Shown: in pieces, positions 24,601-36,399 of the stretch | How positions within the stretch are numbered: position 1 is the first letter of the stretch | How the letters are laid out: each line of letters begins with the position of its first letter | Origin: Oscheius onirici | Taxonomy: Eukaryota > Nematoda > Chromadorea > Rhabditida > Rhabditidae | DNA: 64,000 bases | Assembly: GCA_932521025.1 (NCBI GenBank) | Contig: OW051468.1 | Coordinates: 4,278,064 to 4,342,063, forward strand | Direction: 5' to 3' | The notes under the pieces: generated by a model | Told to the model about the DNA's origin: nothing | The model's input: only the letters and a program-made list of their open reading frames with translations | Databases searched by the model: none | Made by a program: the position numbers and the translations under genes

Positions 24601-25473
24601 ATGATCTTCGCTACCGTATTCCTTGTCCTGACAGTTGAGGGTTACTATCTAAAGAGTGAGGAACTGAGAACGATTGGTGAGTCTTGAATATTAGTTTTTT
24701 TAACTGGAAATTGTTCAGAATGTGGAGAGACTCTTAACCGGGAGGAAGTGGCCCTGTTGCCTAAAGACTGCTCGTTTGATATCACTAACCAGCTGGACAC
24801 GACCCTGTTGATTGAACTCTGGTCCTCTGAAGACAAGGAACAGTGTGAAAATGTCAAGGTACGGTTATTTCTTCTCATTTTTCATCTCTTTTTCTGTAGA
24901 TTATCGATCAGGAAACGAAGGAAGAGCATACTCTCTGTCTGCACTCGACTTTCGACGGAATCGGTCAAAACTACCGTCTCAAGACCGAGAATTTACCAGC
25001 TGTGGCTCAAATCAGTGTGCGATTTATCCCAAGAACGTTTGGTAAGATTCTAATAGATTGAATCGTATCCAGTCTTTTAGTCTGTCCGGGTAGAATCTCT
25101 CATAATCTTCAAAATGTAAAGTTCAACATCACGAGCGGTGATCAGAGCGACATGTGTCCATTCTCGATCTACTCCAAAGGAGTCCTCAGTCTCCGTCTAG
25201 TTTCTCACCATCAAGAGGTAGAAAGCTGTTTTTACCAGGTCAATGTCAATCCTTCAGGAAGTCCAAGTCGAGCTCCGACAAGGAAGACACATTCGCCGAA
25301 TCTCCATGTCTACAGGGCTCCAGACCTTGCCACAAGAGGAGCCTCTGGAGATTCCTCTCTATTGCGGAATCCACATTCTGATGATCTACGGAGAAGGGAT
25401 CACAGTAGAGGCTAAAGTCGTGCCAACAAAGAGAGACTTCTTCATCGATCGAGCAGTCAATTGTCCATTGTAA
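24601..25473 (+). CDS. Secreted CUB-like protein, two Cys-rich modules
   Basis: Signal peptide MIFATVFLVLTVEGYYLKSE, then a module starting with a Cys-Gly pair (CGETLNREEVALLPKDCSF) and containing DKEQCENVK and TLCLHSTFDG. A second module starts at VCPGRISHNLQNVKFNITSG. The chain ends FIDRAVNCPL. Introns at about 24677-24719, 24860-24900, 25043-25079 and 25218-25261 keep one open frame. The last join uses a 44-nt intron and avoids the frame that would otherwise run wrong. The module pattern (C-x(n)-P-x(n)-C-x-I plus hydrophobic beta strands) matches nematode CUB-like secreted proteins, and the gene at 29120 has the same two-module plan. Such proteins are often induced by infection or stress in C. 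elegans; that role is inference here. Confidence 0.68.
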
Positions 25474-28400
25474 CTGGCCTGCCTGTAGTTTCTCCCAGTG
25501 TGTCTGTAATTAGTGAGACCCGCAAAGAATATGAACTAAAGAATTGTTAGCTTCGTTCGAAGTTGTTCTTTTCCCACAGAGACGTGTATTTGTTGACTCT
25601 TTCCATTAATTATAATAAATTGTTATCTAGGATTCGATGTTAGTTGTTGTTGCACTTAAAATCAAGTGAGAGGACTTCGGAATCCATTTCGATCTCTTGA
25701 CTTCTATTCGACTTCAGACATTGGTATCTTGCTTTTAAGAATACGGTGTTCTGTCTTCTTTCAGAGGTACTGCATATTACCACTATGGACTGTCCAGTCA
25801 AGCCAGAAATATGCCCAGACATTTTTGTAGGCAAATTTCCGGTTAGAAGAGATCATCTTGAGGCTTGTATACTGTACTGCATGAACTTGCACAGCGAACA
25901 AAGTACTTGATCATCAAACTCCAGAGGATAAAGTCTATCAAAATATTTGTACCGTTTTACTAGTAGTCTGTATACGTGTGAGATCAGCACCAGATCTTGC
26001 CATTTACTCCCATTCTGAGCCAAACACCAACTGAACCAACACACAGCCGTTGTGCACTTTCTGCCATGATTCACTCTGATACGATTTTGGGTCTCGGATT
26101 AACCTCGAGAGCAACTTCTTTGTCTCCGTGCAGCCTAATCCGCGTAAAACTTGAAAGAGGACTTTTTAGATCACCGCGTCAAGTCTCACATTAACTTTGA
26201 CGGATTATGACTTGACCTCATGGGTCTGGAAACTTCCAGAAAGAGATCATAAGATTACACACATTATGACACTTTCTCCATTTCCTGCTCCATCCGAGAG
26301 ACATCAGACCGATGTGTATTCCCAATTATCATCTGACATTCGGATTTGACATTCGGCCCTGAGATGCGCCATTTTGAGCACCAACTCTTATAACGTATAG
26401 TTAAATTACCGTGGTCTTCTTCGATACTTTGTTCCTCCGACATCCGAGTTACAAGTATTGCATCTGCCCTTTCAATCTCCTCCTAATCCCTACCGTAGTC
26501 CTCGTAGAGTTCAGAGTACGCTCTACCGTATGACCCCTAAAAGTCAATTTCTAGTCAAGGTTTTCCATATTGCAAAGTTGGTATGAGTAACTGGAGTGTG
26601 TAAACAGGCGAGAATAGACGGGGATTGAGAGTGACTCCCGCGTAGAATCATCGTAAGTATTTTGTTTTTGAGCTTTTCCAATGGCCACTGCACAATGATT
26701 TTTGCTGTAAACTGCATATCTAGAACTACCGTAGTCTGCCAAGCAGGTGTCATCAGAAACAGGTGTTTTTCCTGGACAAGAAAAGCTCGTTATGCTTTGT
26801 AGCCTCTACTAAAAGTGGAACACGTGGGCGGACCTTTTCAACCGCCCTCTATTCTGGAACCTTCGACAATTAGCCGCGAGGAGCAAGGTTATAATTGTGA
26901 TCGGCGTCAGCAAAATGTGGCTTCTGGGGACTGAAAAGGGACCATTGGGAATCAAAGAATCAGATCTTCGTAACTGTTTGTCAATTTGAGAAACAAATGT
27001 ACTGGGTTTGGAGACTGGAAGTATTCCTACATAAAGTGAATGATCTAGACGAATCACAGAGTTATTGTATTGACCGAAAGTTTAAAAATATTACTTGGAG
27101 CAGCTAGAAGCCTTTAATAGGTTTAAAATATGGAGAAGATCCCTAACAGTTTCGGATATGCTTCCTCAAGCTTCGGTTTTCATCAGAATCAGAAAACAAC
27201 TAAAAAGTTCCCACAGAGTTCGTTTCCATAGAATTTTTCTGACAAAGAGTGTCTACTGATCTATCGGAAGAAGCTTGAATTTTTCAAGATTTAGTGATTG
27301 ACCTACAGATTCATTCGGTCTCCCAGCATTTTAGCGATCTCCCAGCGTTTTCTTTGCAGTCTCTCGCCAAGTTAAATGAGTAAACTCTGCTCATTCTTTA
27401 TTGTAACCTGAATAGTTTTACCCGGACGTATTTGCTCATTTATCAACTCAAATTGAGCTGCACCTCTTTGACTGGTTATCAAACATTGAGTCTCACAGGG
27501 TAGAAAATCTGCGTTACTGTAGACATTCTTTTACAGGGGTTCTTTCACATGTCACTCGAACATTGTGGGAGTTCGAGGAAATCCGTGTCTCAACAATTCC
27601 TCAGTTGGTTGTTTCCCATTGTCCCGAGTTGACAGTCACACCCTTTCCCAGCTCATTGTCTCCGTCGACAACAATAATCAAACTTCGATTCATTCTGCCC
27701 ATTTGATCTGGATGTACTTGCTCACTCCCATCCAATGACTCATCTTTCGGATATTTTCAGGCATACACACAACATTTCAAAAGCTTATCGTAATGCTGGC
27801 TTCTGGAAACTTGGGCTGTACGCACAGTCATCATCCTAATTGAAAGTCTTGCTAACTATAGGGACCGGGAACAAAACTTGAAGAGGGAAGGGTATTCAAC
27901 CGGTCAAGAAGGTCAATCTCAGACTAGCTCGCGACTGATCTGTTATGATATCACAAAAAATCTTCCCTCGAGGAACTGAGCTGCTTACAGGGCTCAAATA
28001 TAGGAAAATGACTCAGTTTTGGACAGATAAAGACTGTTTTGGAAGCTCAAAATGTATTTTAGCCCTTTTTGGGGTGTAAGCTGTTTTTGGAAATCGTCTA
28101 TGATTTCATTTCAAAAATAGTGCTCCTGCATTAGTCAATCCTCCCCCATCCGGCTTACGGTAGTAGCTTGTAGCATAGCCTGATTTTTCCGCCTATTCCC
28201 GGAAAAGTACTTGGGATCAGAAGGACCTTCGTCACATCTGAGAGTCGTTTTTGCTACAGACTCCAGCAGATGTCTCCTACACTTTCGAATGACCTATACG
28301 GTAACGGACGTCACGCACAAATAGCAGGTTGTTAGGGCAGTGTAACTACTACGTCGTAGGTCTAGGCTATTGTTTTATGATCAACGGGGGAAACTTGGAT

Positions 28401-29119
28401 GTACAACCCACGCAGTTTTCTTCCTTTCATCTTTCATATCCTAACGCAGTCCTCTCCGAGGGCAAAAGTCTCGCTTATTTCCTAATCAGCAACGCCACAT
28501 TTTGAGTGTTTACCTGTTTTATCTGGAATCTTACCTATCGTCAGACTCTTTTTGTTGTCCAGTGGTCAACACCCATTTTTGATATACTACAGTTTGTTCA
28601 GTGAACTTCAAAAATAGGCAATACTTTAGAAACCACTAAGACTTTGGAAAATGACGAAAACCCGATTTGATTTCGTTTTTGATATGATTGGCAGAAGGCA
28701 GAATTCCGAGGGACAGAGCAACAACATTAACAGTGCTTTGAAAACTGAGACAAATGAAGGGACAGAGACGATATGATCGACTCTATCAAGGAAAATATAT
28801 TCAAAATTCTCCGGTCCCCATTCCTGTACGATCAAAGACATTCATTTTCATTTTTACTTTCTCATGCCCAGCTTTCTCAGGCTCTAGCCTTGACGTCTCT
28901 GCACGTGTCCTCAGTTCTCACGCATGTCAACTGCCTGAGAATTATCCTCGAAAATTTCTCATGACCTCGTAATAGTTTGGACAGAGGAGGGGCGTCCATA
29001 AGGCGTGGCCGACTTCTCCAATCGGCCCATTTCAGGGGCGGAGTCCAGTAGACTCTCAAATTTCTCCCTCTTCCTCCGATACAGTAGTTTCTTCCCAAAA
29101 CTCCAGCTTCAGACTCATC
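25474..29119. other. Long intergenic stretch, no gene seen
   Basis: About 3.6 kb between the two CUB-like genes. TACCGTA words cluster near 26406, 26492, 26523 and 26726, with TACGGTA near 28155 and 28296. ORFs of 60 to 80 codons here lack splice partners or protein-family features. It may hold regulatory DNA for the two secreted-protein genes. Confidence 0.5.
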
Positions 29120-30050
29120 ATGTACATGCTTATGATTCTCTGCTCTCTAGTCTACTGTACTTCCAGTTACACATTCTTCTCAGCCTATCAACCAACCAGT
29201 AAGTATCCAAAGCGTACAGCAACATTCTATTTCTGTTCAGACTGTGGAGACAGTATCACCAACAGCAGTGGACTGGAGCTCCCGGACGGAGTAAATTGTG
29301 AGATTATGGTAGAAGTTCCAGAAGGAATGACTATGACGATGACTCTCATAGAGGACAAGCCCGCCTACAATAGCTGCAAGAGAATTACTGTAAAAGACTG
29401 GTCGAAACTCATAATCTTGAACTTCAGATAGTGGATGAGTCCAGCTACAGTAAAAATTCTCTCTGTTCAACCATGTCCTTCAGTGGAACTTCCGGAAGTT
29501 ATACCATCAAGCTGAAGGATTTGCTTCGTCCCGTCAAGGCTCAAGTCATTTTCAGCAGGTCCGCTTTCGGTAAAAGTTATTCCAGTGGAATCTAAACGAG
29601 AGTTTTAAGGATGTGGTGAGATTGTGAAGCGAGAACGAGCTCTGACTCCGTTCGTGTTCCAAAACGATCGTGGTGAGGCTTCTTGTGCTCTGGTCGTAGC
29701 AAGTACCGATTCTCTTTACATTGAGCAGAGTACTTATTCTACAACTGAAGTAGCTTTCGTCTCGTAACAGTGAAAACAGTCTTTCAGTGCTCGATCCAAG
29801 TTGAAGTTGCTCAAGGTCCTCACCTCTCCAAGATGGTCAAATCGACTGGCAATCTGTGTCTTGGTAAGTGTTCTGATAGAATCAGAAACCGGTTTATTCT
29901 TCAGGAAACATTCCTCTAACGGTAGATGTCCACTGTGGACTGGCCATCATCTATTTTGATGCTCCTCCCGGAGCAAGTCTGAAGATCTCTACAATTCCCT
30001 CCAAGACCATCTACTCGCCACTTCGTCGACTCCTCGAATGTGACCCATGA
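29120..30050 (+). CDS. Secreted CUB-like protein, two Cys-rich modules
   Basis: Begins MYMLMILCSLVYCTSSYTFF (signal peptide), then CGDSITNSSGLELPDGVNCE, with a matching Cys later (YNSCKRIT) and SLCSTMSFSGTSG. A second module begins CGEIVKRERALTPFVFQNDR and continues through SCALVVASTDSLYI, CSIQVEVAQGPH and VDVHCGLAIIYFDAPPGAS, ending LLECDP. Each module opens with C-G-[ED] and pairs a proline-rich turn with later cysteines, as in the gene at 24601, so they are related paralogues. Introns near 29200, 29390, 29570, 29750 and 29860 are all about 40 nt. Predicted extracellular; no catalytic residues seen. Confidence 0.68.
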
Positions 30051-30125
30051 TCTATTTCTCGTCGATAATCTTACAAATAATTGTGAACAAAGTTGTTTAT
30101 TGGTAGAGTTGTTGGAAAGATATCA

Positions 30126-31752
30126 TTAGAACATGTCGAGGAGTTTGTGGACGACGCTGAAGGCGAGGACGAAGAGAGCTGAATACAGAAAGGTTAGAAG
30201 CAAATCAAAAGTAAATTTACCGATGATAATGAAGAATTCGGCAGCTTCCCGGCCGTTTCCAGATCTGTTCTCCAGCAGGATGGGCTCTTCAAGATCCTTC
30301 TCCTGGGGTTCTTTATCTTGATCGTTTCCGTTGATGATTGCATCGTCCAGCCACTCGTCGAAATCGTCTTCAAGTTCCAAATCTTCATCTTTTTCATCAT
30401 CTCGTTTTTGAACTGTGTCCGGTCCTTCATTCCTTTGAAGTTCTTCTTGAGCCGACTCGGCCAAAATCGCTTTGAATCCAAACTCGAATTCCTCCAGAAC
30501 CCAATCTTCTGGGAGCAAATCTTGTAGCGGATCCACATGATCCTCTTTCTTTTCCGCTTGGATCTCTTGAATTGATCCAGACCTCATCCTCGGGTGGGAA
30601 CCATTTCCTTCTTCGGATTCCAGATCAACAGGAACCTCTTGAGCAGTTTGGTATCTGGCGACAGCATCCAGCAGAGCCGAAAAGTTGTGTCCAGACTCTT
30701 CGCTAACCTTGAGAGCCTCTTTGCCAGTTCCATTCGTCTCCAGAAGGATCTCTTTCTCGACATCATGTTTTTCTCCAACTACTTCTGTTTGAGCGTCTGG
30801 AGCTTCTAAAAATCTCTTTCCGAACAGATTGGCGATCTCTTCTTCAGTCAACTGCTTCTCAATCTCGTTTTCTTGAGCCAATGTCTCCTTTTGTTTGTTT
30901 ACTTGAGAACCCAGGTAGATCAGCTCATTCATTAGATTGTAGAGCAGTTTTTTCAGGTCCGAGACTGGAACAAACAAGTAGATTCAAATGAAACGGGACT
31001 GACCTACTGCCTCCAGATGATCGATCTGAATCTTTCCATCGCTGACCTCCACATGTAACTCCTCGACAGTCTTCTGATCTACAAACTGCGGATATCGTGC
31101 GATATATTTAAAGAGTTTCGTGGTACGGGCTTCCAGTTCATCTGCCAGGTACTTGTTTTCTTTCTCGAGCTCCTGGTATCTCTCGCCAGCTTTCTTCACT
31201 TCCCAACGCAATCCCTCCAAATATGGCCTCAGATGCTCGATTTCTAAAGTTTGAGTAATAAAACAACGTAATAGTTTCGCTAACCTGTTTTGTAGTCTTC
31301 GACTTGTTCTTCCGACTCGTTTGTGGAGCTGCCAGAGTAGTCTTCCTCGTCAGAATCAGATTCTTCGTCAGAACTGACCTCTTCTCCATCTTCACTATTG
31401 TTACTCTCTCCTTCCTCGGACTCCACCAGCGTCTCTCTAAGTCTTTCCATCTCTAAATTTTTGTTCCTTTTTGTTGGCATCAAAACTAACGCTGTCCAAC
31501 AGCTGCAATTTGAAGACCAAGTTCCCTCTCGATTTCCTGCTGCTCTTCTGAAGTTTGCTGATTTCCATGTAGAAATTAAGCAAACCTTTTTGTTCCTTCA
31601 AATCGGTTATTTCGAGGCAGTGGTAGATCCGGTGTTCGAACATGTTATCGCCTGAAGAGATCATAGTTTTCAGACGATGCAAAGTACTTACGCTTGCGCT
31701 GGAGATCCACGAGTTGGTTTTGAAGAGAGAAAAGTTTCTCAGAAGGCGACAT
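30126..31752 (-). CDS. Acidic coiled-coil protein with C-terminal membrane anchor
   Basis: Start ATG 31752 (MSPSEKLFSLQNQLVDLQRK). Exons then give DNMFEHRIYHCLEITDLKEQ, EQQEIERELGLQIAAVGQ, MERLRETLVESEEGESNNSE and a run of acidic and Ser residues (SSDEESDSDEEDYSG). A coiled coil (GERYQELEKENKYLADELEA) follows. The last long exon (30126 to about 30970) is Glu/Asp-rich and ends in a hydrophobic segment (LLLTFLYSALFVLAFSVV) followed by HKLLDMF. A single helix close to the C-terminus fits a tail-anchored membrane protein whose coiled coil faces the cytosol, such as a tether or adaptor. I recognise no specific family. Confidence 0.65.
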
Positions 31753-32723
31753 CGTCCTGGATAGCTGTAGACTGGACTTTCGAGCAGCCTGGTATCTCGC
31801 TATATCGATTTACAAAAAAGCTAAGTGAGGTGGTCGCGTCCGCATTTGAATGAGCTTTTGCGATGAGGTCAAAGATCATCCATGCAGAGCTAGCAATGAG
31901 GGCACAAGTTTTGGAATAACCAAACAATTAGACGGCAAAAATGACAGTGTTAGACCGGGAGAATAAAAGTTACAACCGTCGAACATTCTAGTTACAGTTG
32001 TCCACCAAATCGTTTTCAAACCCACTCAGAATAGCATTCTTCAACTCACGTCTCTTCTTCGCGTCTCGATGTATTTTTCTCGTGAAGGATTAGAAGAGTA
32101 GGAGATCATTTTGAAGATCCATCTATCCAACACCACAGTCTTTTCCCAAATGGAAGAAATACCTTATTGAAGAAGGAAGTCATTCCCCTTTCCAGTCTGT
32201 TTACTTCCTTTCATCTGCTTCAGTTACCTGAACAGTGCTGATCTAGAAAGAACCATCGCTCCCGTTTTAAAACAGACTGTCAAATGTAACTAAGGAATCA
32301 CCGATTTGCAGATCCCTTAGGCTCGCGAACAATGCTCTGTAAAACTGTTTACGTCCTGATTACCTTTCGAGAATGTTCCGATGTGAACCAGGAAATTCTC
32401 ACAGACAGTTGGAAGAGTCCAACGTGTCTGAAAACCACTCCTGTTCCAGCCCCTTCCCACTTGCTCCTCTTTTGAATATTCAAAACAGGCGGAACAGACT
32501 TTTCGGACAAGAGAACACAGTTCATCTCCCTCTTTATGCCAACACTCTTCATTCTATTTTCTGTCCTTTCAACTCGCGTTGAATTTTGTCTCGATTGTGA
32601 GTGATTCTCGTTGAATAGCCGCATAATTTTTCTCTCCACCTCTTTAATTTGTGAGGCTAAGTTTCAGGATTAGGATTAGATGGACTCTCCGCCCAGCTGA
32701 TACTTTCCCAGTCGCCTTCACAA
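31753..32723. other. Intergenic, no gene seen
   Basis: About 970 nt between divergent genes. A 96-codon minus-strand frame (32349-32639) has no signal peptide, domain or splice partner and was not accepted. Presumably it holds the promoters of both flanking genes. Confidence 0.45.
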
Positions 32724-34142
32724 ATGAGTCTCTCGGCCGTGCTTATTAGCGTCCCCTGGCCCAGCTATTTATTCATACTCATATCAGTTCCAAGTATTCC
32801 ACTATATATACTCCTCTTGTCGACGATCATCTCCAAGAGGCATAAATATGACCGGTTTAGATCGACTTACTACAATCTGGTCATTTCCCAGGTTTGAATA
32901 CGATAGGTTTGGATTAGAAACATTTTTAAGGGTATTGTTGACGTTACGGCCATGATCCTGTATTCGACTACCTATATACCCAGAGCCTTTGATATCGCTA
33001 CGGATTTCTACTGGAAGTACAGGACCTTCATTGCTCCTTTCAGGTAGTTCATGAGACTTTCCTTTTAGAAGTTTCCTCCTAAGTCTTCTGGTTTTCGCTC
33101 TCTTGTAGATGGCTCTGCGCATCAAAGAAAACGTCATTTCGAATCCTAGTAATAGGGAAAATGCTCTTGTGCTTTAGATATATGACATTATATGCTCAAA
33201 AAAATACATGGGGACAGAGTTAAACTCCTGTTTCAGTTTCAACCACAGCATGTTCTTCCTAATCGTTCGTTGTTTTGACAACGTCCTCATGTCTCTTCAG
33301 CGGTACTTTATAGTCTGCCGAAAAGGGACTGGTCCTCACGTGAGTCTCTCTCCCACTACGAACCTAAAACATCCATAGTTTCTCACAAGAGTCCCTCTCT
33401 GGATGGTCTGTTCCGTCAGCTGGATCCTTCCCACACTCATCTCCATCCCAATTATTATGCACTGGCCGCAGACTTTTGACTCCCCGGAGGGTTTACATAT
33501 GGTCACGCCTCCAGACCATCAAAAAGTGAGTCTTGACCACAAAGAGCCTAGGATTTGTTCAGTTCTGTGACATCTACCAAATCATCCAAATACTGATCAC
33601 GTTCTCAATATCTATTGTAGCCTATTACCACGTTCTCCGTAGGATATTGTCGTCGTCCATGAAAAGAACGCTCTCTCGGGAAATTCGTCTGAGTTTTGTG
33701 GCTATGGGACAGACGATCGGCTTCCTAATGATAGTCGTCTATCACATTTTACAATACCTCGTCGTGCATTACAATTTCGAGGTTTGAAAGTTTAAAATAT
33801 TGGCTCCAACAGCTGCGCACCAACTCTGCAACCATGGACATCGATACGCAGAGGACTCTGGACATTCATGGCCAAAGAGTTGATGCGCAGATCTCGAATT
33901 ACTGTAATTCGAAAACCCTCATTTTTAAGGAGGCGGTCCGGGACATTCGCACCTACTTCCCACTTATAACCGGCTTCGAATCCTATTCGACCGTCTGGCT
34001 TCATCTGGCTCTGAACAAGGAATTGCGTCTCAAAATCTGCTCTCTCTGCTGGTCAAAGTCTGATGGAAATCAGGTGGAAGAAGCCCATAATTGGAAAGAG
34101 AGAGCTTTCAGGGAGCGCGTTCCAACTCGAGAACTAGAATGA
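32724..34142 (+). CDS. Serpentine chemoreceptor (Srg/Srv-like 7TM GPCR)
   Basis: Start MSLSAVLISVPWPSYLFILI, then SVPSIPLYILLLSTIISKRH and YNLVISQ, matching TM1 and the first loop of the Srg superfamily. Later exons: GIVDVTAMILYSTTYIPRAF, FFLIVRCFDNVLMSLQRYFI (TM3 with a Q-R-Y motif), VPLWMVCSVSWILPTLISIP, IYQIIQILITFSISIVAYYH, TIGFLMIVVYHILQYLVVHY, and EAVRDIRTYFPLITGFESYS with LALNKELRLK, which looks like TM7 and the intracellular tail. Exon joins near 33000-33230 and 33500-33545 are uncertain, and one exon may be missed or the frame may be damaged there. Predicted sensory receptor. Confidence 0.68.
33813..33890 (+). other. 78-nt hairpin in a receptor intron
   Basis: Imperfect inverted repeat. 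The first 15 positions of each arm pair with one mismatch (left CTGCGCACCAACTCT, right AGAGTTGATGCGCAG). A 4-nt internal loop follows, then seven more pairs, then a terminal loop of about 16 nt. The size resembles a pre-miRNA. It sits between the donor at about 33783 and the acceptor TTTTTAAG at about 33930. Expression is unknown. Confidence 0.4.
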
Positions 34143-34645
34143 GTCCACGCGGAAAGAGTGAGTTGAGGCGCAGTTCAAACGAGGTACTCTTATGAAAGTT
34201 CTCGACAAGTTACTAATTCAGAACCTTCATCCAGAGAGACGACAGCAGTCTTCTTTGCCAGCGACATCTAGAGCCTCTTCGACCACAAATGGGAAACAAA
34301 TCGCACCTGTTTAGGGGAAACTTGACATCAGATTGGACTGATCAGAATAAACAGAATCCACCAAGGACTTTAGCATGGTTATCTGAACCTAGTGTAGAAA
34401 ACGTTATTCTCTCGAAACTAGAAGCGGATGAATTACGTTGATTTCGAACAGACTGTTGGCCATATTTCATATCAAAACCAGTGGATCGTATCGTTGTTAT
34501 TGTTCACGTCACTGGAGAAAAAGCAATTAAAAGTTGGAAAAATTAGGCAAATTTGAAGTAGACAATTTTTATGTATGATTGATTCATTGTAAGTCTTCCA
34601 AAAAACTTAGTAATAAAAATAGTATTATCAAAACAATTAAACACA
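34143..34645. other. Short intergenic, no gene seen
   Basis: About 500 nt, AT-rich towards 34500-34640; no recognisable feature besides serving as the 5' flank of the aminopeptidase-like gene. Confidence 0.45.
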
Positions 34646-36368
34646 ATGAAAGCTATGGGACGTCGAGAGGAGGAAGAGCCTCCAAATGGCTCTTCGTTTT
34701 TCTTTATGCTCGTGATAGCCTTTCTACTAGGAGGTTTCGTCATGCGGATCTACATGGACGGTGTAAGCCAGTTCCCGCATCAACCGGAAAACTCTGAGCC
34801 AGTGAGTACAGTACCTCAAACTCCTCGGAAACTTCCAACGACAAAGAGGACACCAGTACAAGTTGTGGAAACTACCACGCCCGTTAATGTGGAGACAACA
34901 AAAATCCCAGTTCCTTCCGAACCATTCGAATACAATACGGACAAGCGCGAGGTCAAGCACATGCTTCTACCGGACAGAGTTCGACCCATCAACTACAATC
35001 TGACCTTGAAAGTCTTTCTGCCCGAGCACGGAACAAAGGTCGGAAGCTATGCTAATGAGTACCATGGGACGGTAAGTCGAGAAGCTTGAACTTTTAATCT
35101 AATTTCCAGGTGACCATTCTTTTCGCCTTAGACGCTCGGACAGACCGAATTGTGCTCAATCAACGAGATCTAATGGATATCGCGGCAGATCAAGTAGTTT
35201 CTGTCGATAATTCTGTCATAAAAGCAGGAATAATGAACATTGTTGTTGATAACTACTGGGATAAGATCACGATTAAATTCAACAAGAATCTTCCAATGGG
35301 AAACTACTCCATGAAGGTGAGTTCTTCTTGCTTGTCTGACAGTCTGATACTATCCATACTTTCAGATAACCTACCGAGGAAAACTGGTAAGAAAGAAGAA
35401 AACGGATGACCAACATGGACTGTATCTCTCGGAATACGATAACGCATCGGGAGAGAAACGACCTCTGGCTGTGACTCAGCACGAGTCGGACAGTGCCAGG
35501 GAAACCGTCCCCTGTTTTGATGAACCGAAATACAAGGCCACCTGGGACATTCGGATTATTCATCCGATGAAGACAGTAGCCTTGAGTAATTCGATAGAGA
35601 GTGACGACTTTTGAGAGGACTCCAGTCATGAGCAGCTATCTTATGGCTGTAGCTGTTGCCAATTTCACGTTTGTTGAATCGAAAACCGAACGGGGAATGA
35701 GAGTCAGTTATTAACTACTTATATTTTTGTTCAAATATTTTTCTGACTTTATTCGTGTCCAATTTTTCGAATAAATACAGTAACGCATTCAGATCCGTGC
35801 CTACGCGCCTCCTAACGAGGTCGAAGACGTCAAGTATGCTTTGAAAACGGCCGTCAAAGTCATCGAATTCTTCGAGAAGGAGTTCGGGCTGCCGATTCCT
35901 TTGAAAAAGATGGACATCTTACCGGTAAACGAGTTCATAGCCGGAGCTATGGAGAACTACGGCTTGATCACTTTCGCTCCTCCCCACTTGTACTACCATT
36001 CCAAGAACTACGGTCTGGATCGAAAGTTCCAAGCGACAACTACGGTAGTTCACGAGCTCGGTCACCAGTGGTTCGGAAATCTTGTCACGGCAAACTATTG
36101 GGGCGAATTGTGGCTAAACGAGGGTTTCGCAGCTTACACGGAAGCTATAGGTTACGACGCCAATTTTGACAGACTGTTCAAACAGGACGATGACTTTGTA
36201 CGCGGTCGTCTCACTCAAGCACTGCAAACGCAGGGAAATGGAGGCATGAGAGCATTGGAGTGGACTCCTAAGATTCACAAGGATGTACTCGAATTCTTTA
36301 ACTGTGTCTACGATCATGGGTCGACAGTGATCCGGATGATGAGGGCTCTGATGGGAGAGGAGACTTAG
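34646..36368 (+). pseudogene. M1-family aminopeptidase, apparently broken
   Basis: Type II membrane layout: short basic N-terminus (MKAMGRREEEEPPNGSSFFF), one membrane helix (FMLVIAFLLGGFVM), a Thr/Pro-rich stalk, then an M1 N-domain (LLPDRVRPINYNLTLKVFLP; HESDSARETVPCFDEPKYKA). The catalytic domain is well kept: exopeptidase motif AGAMENYG, zinc site HELGHQWFGN with the third ligand in LWLNEGFAAY, and a late YDHGSTVIRMMRALMGEE. Two lesions are visible. Near 35613 the reading frame hits TGA (DDF-stop) and resumes one base shifted at FERTPVMSSYL, with about ten usual residues missing. At 36366-36368 an in-frame TAG ends it right after GEET, where the family normally has over 300 further residues. 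No normal GT-AG intron repairs either. Sequencing or assembly error remains possible. Confidence 0.65.
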
Positions 36369-36399
36369 TTTTGAAAATTCAAAACTTTGCAAGGACCAA

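Noticed and set aside
32349-32639. 96-codon minus-strand ORF
   Set aside because: No signal peptide, domain or splice consistency; composition looks random.
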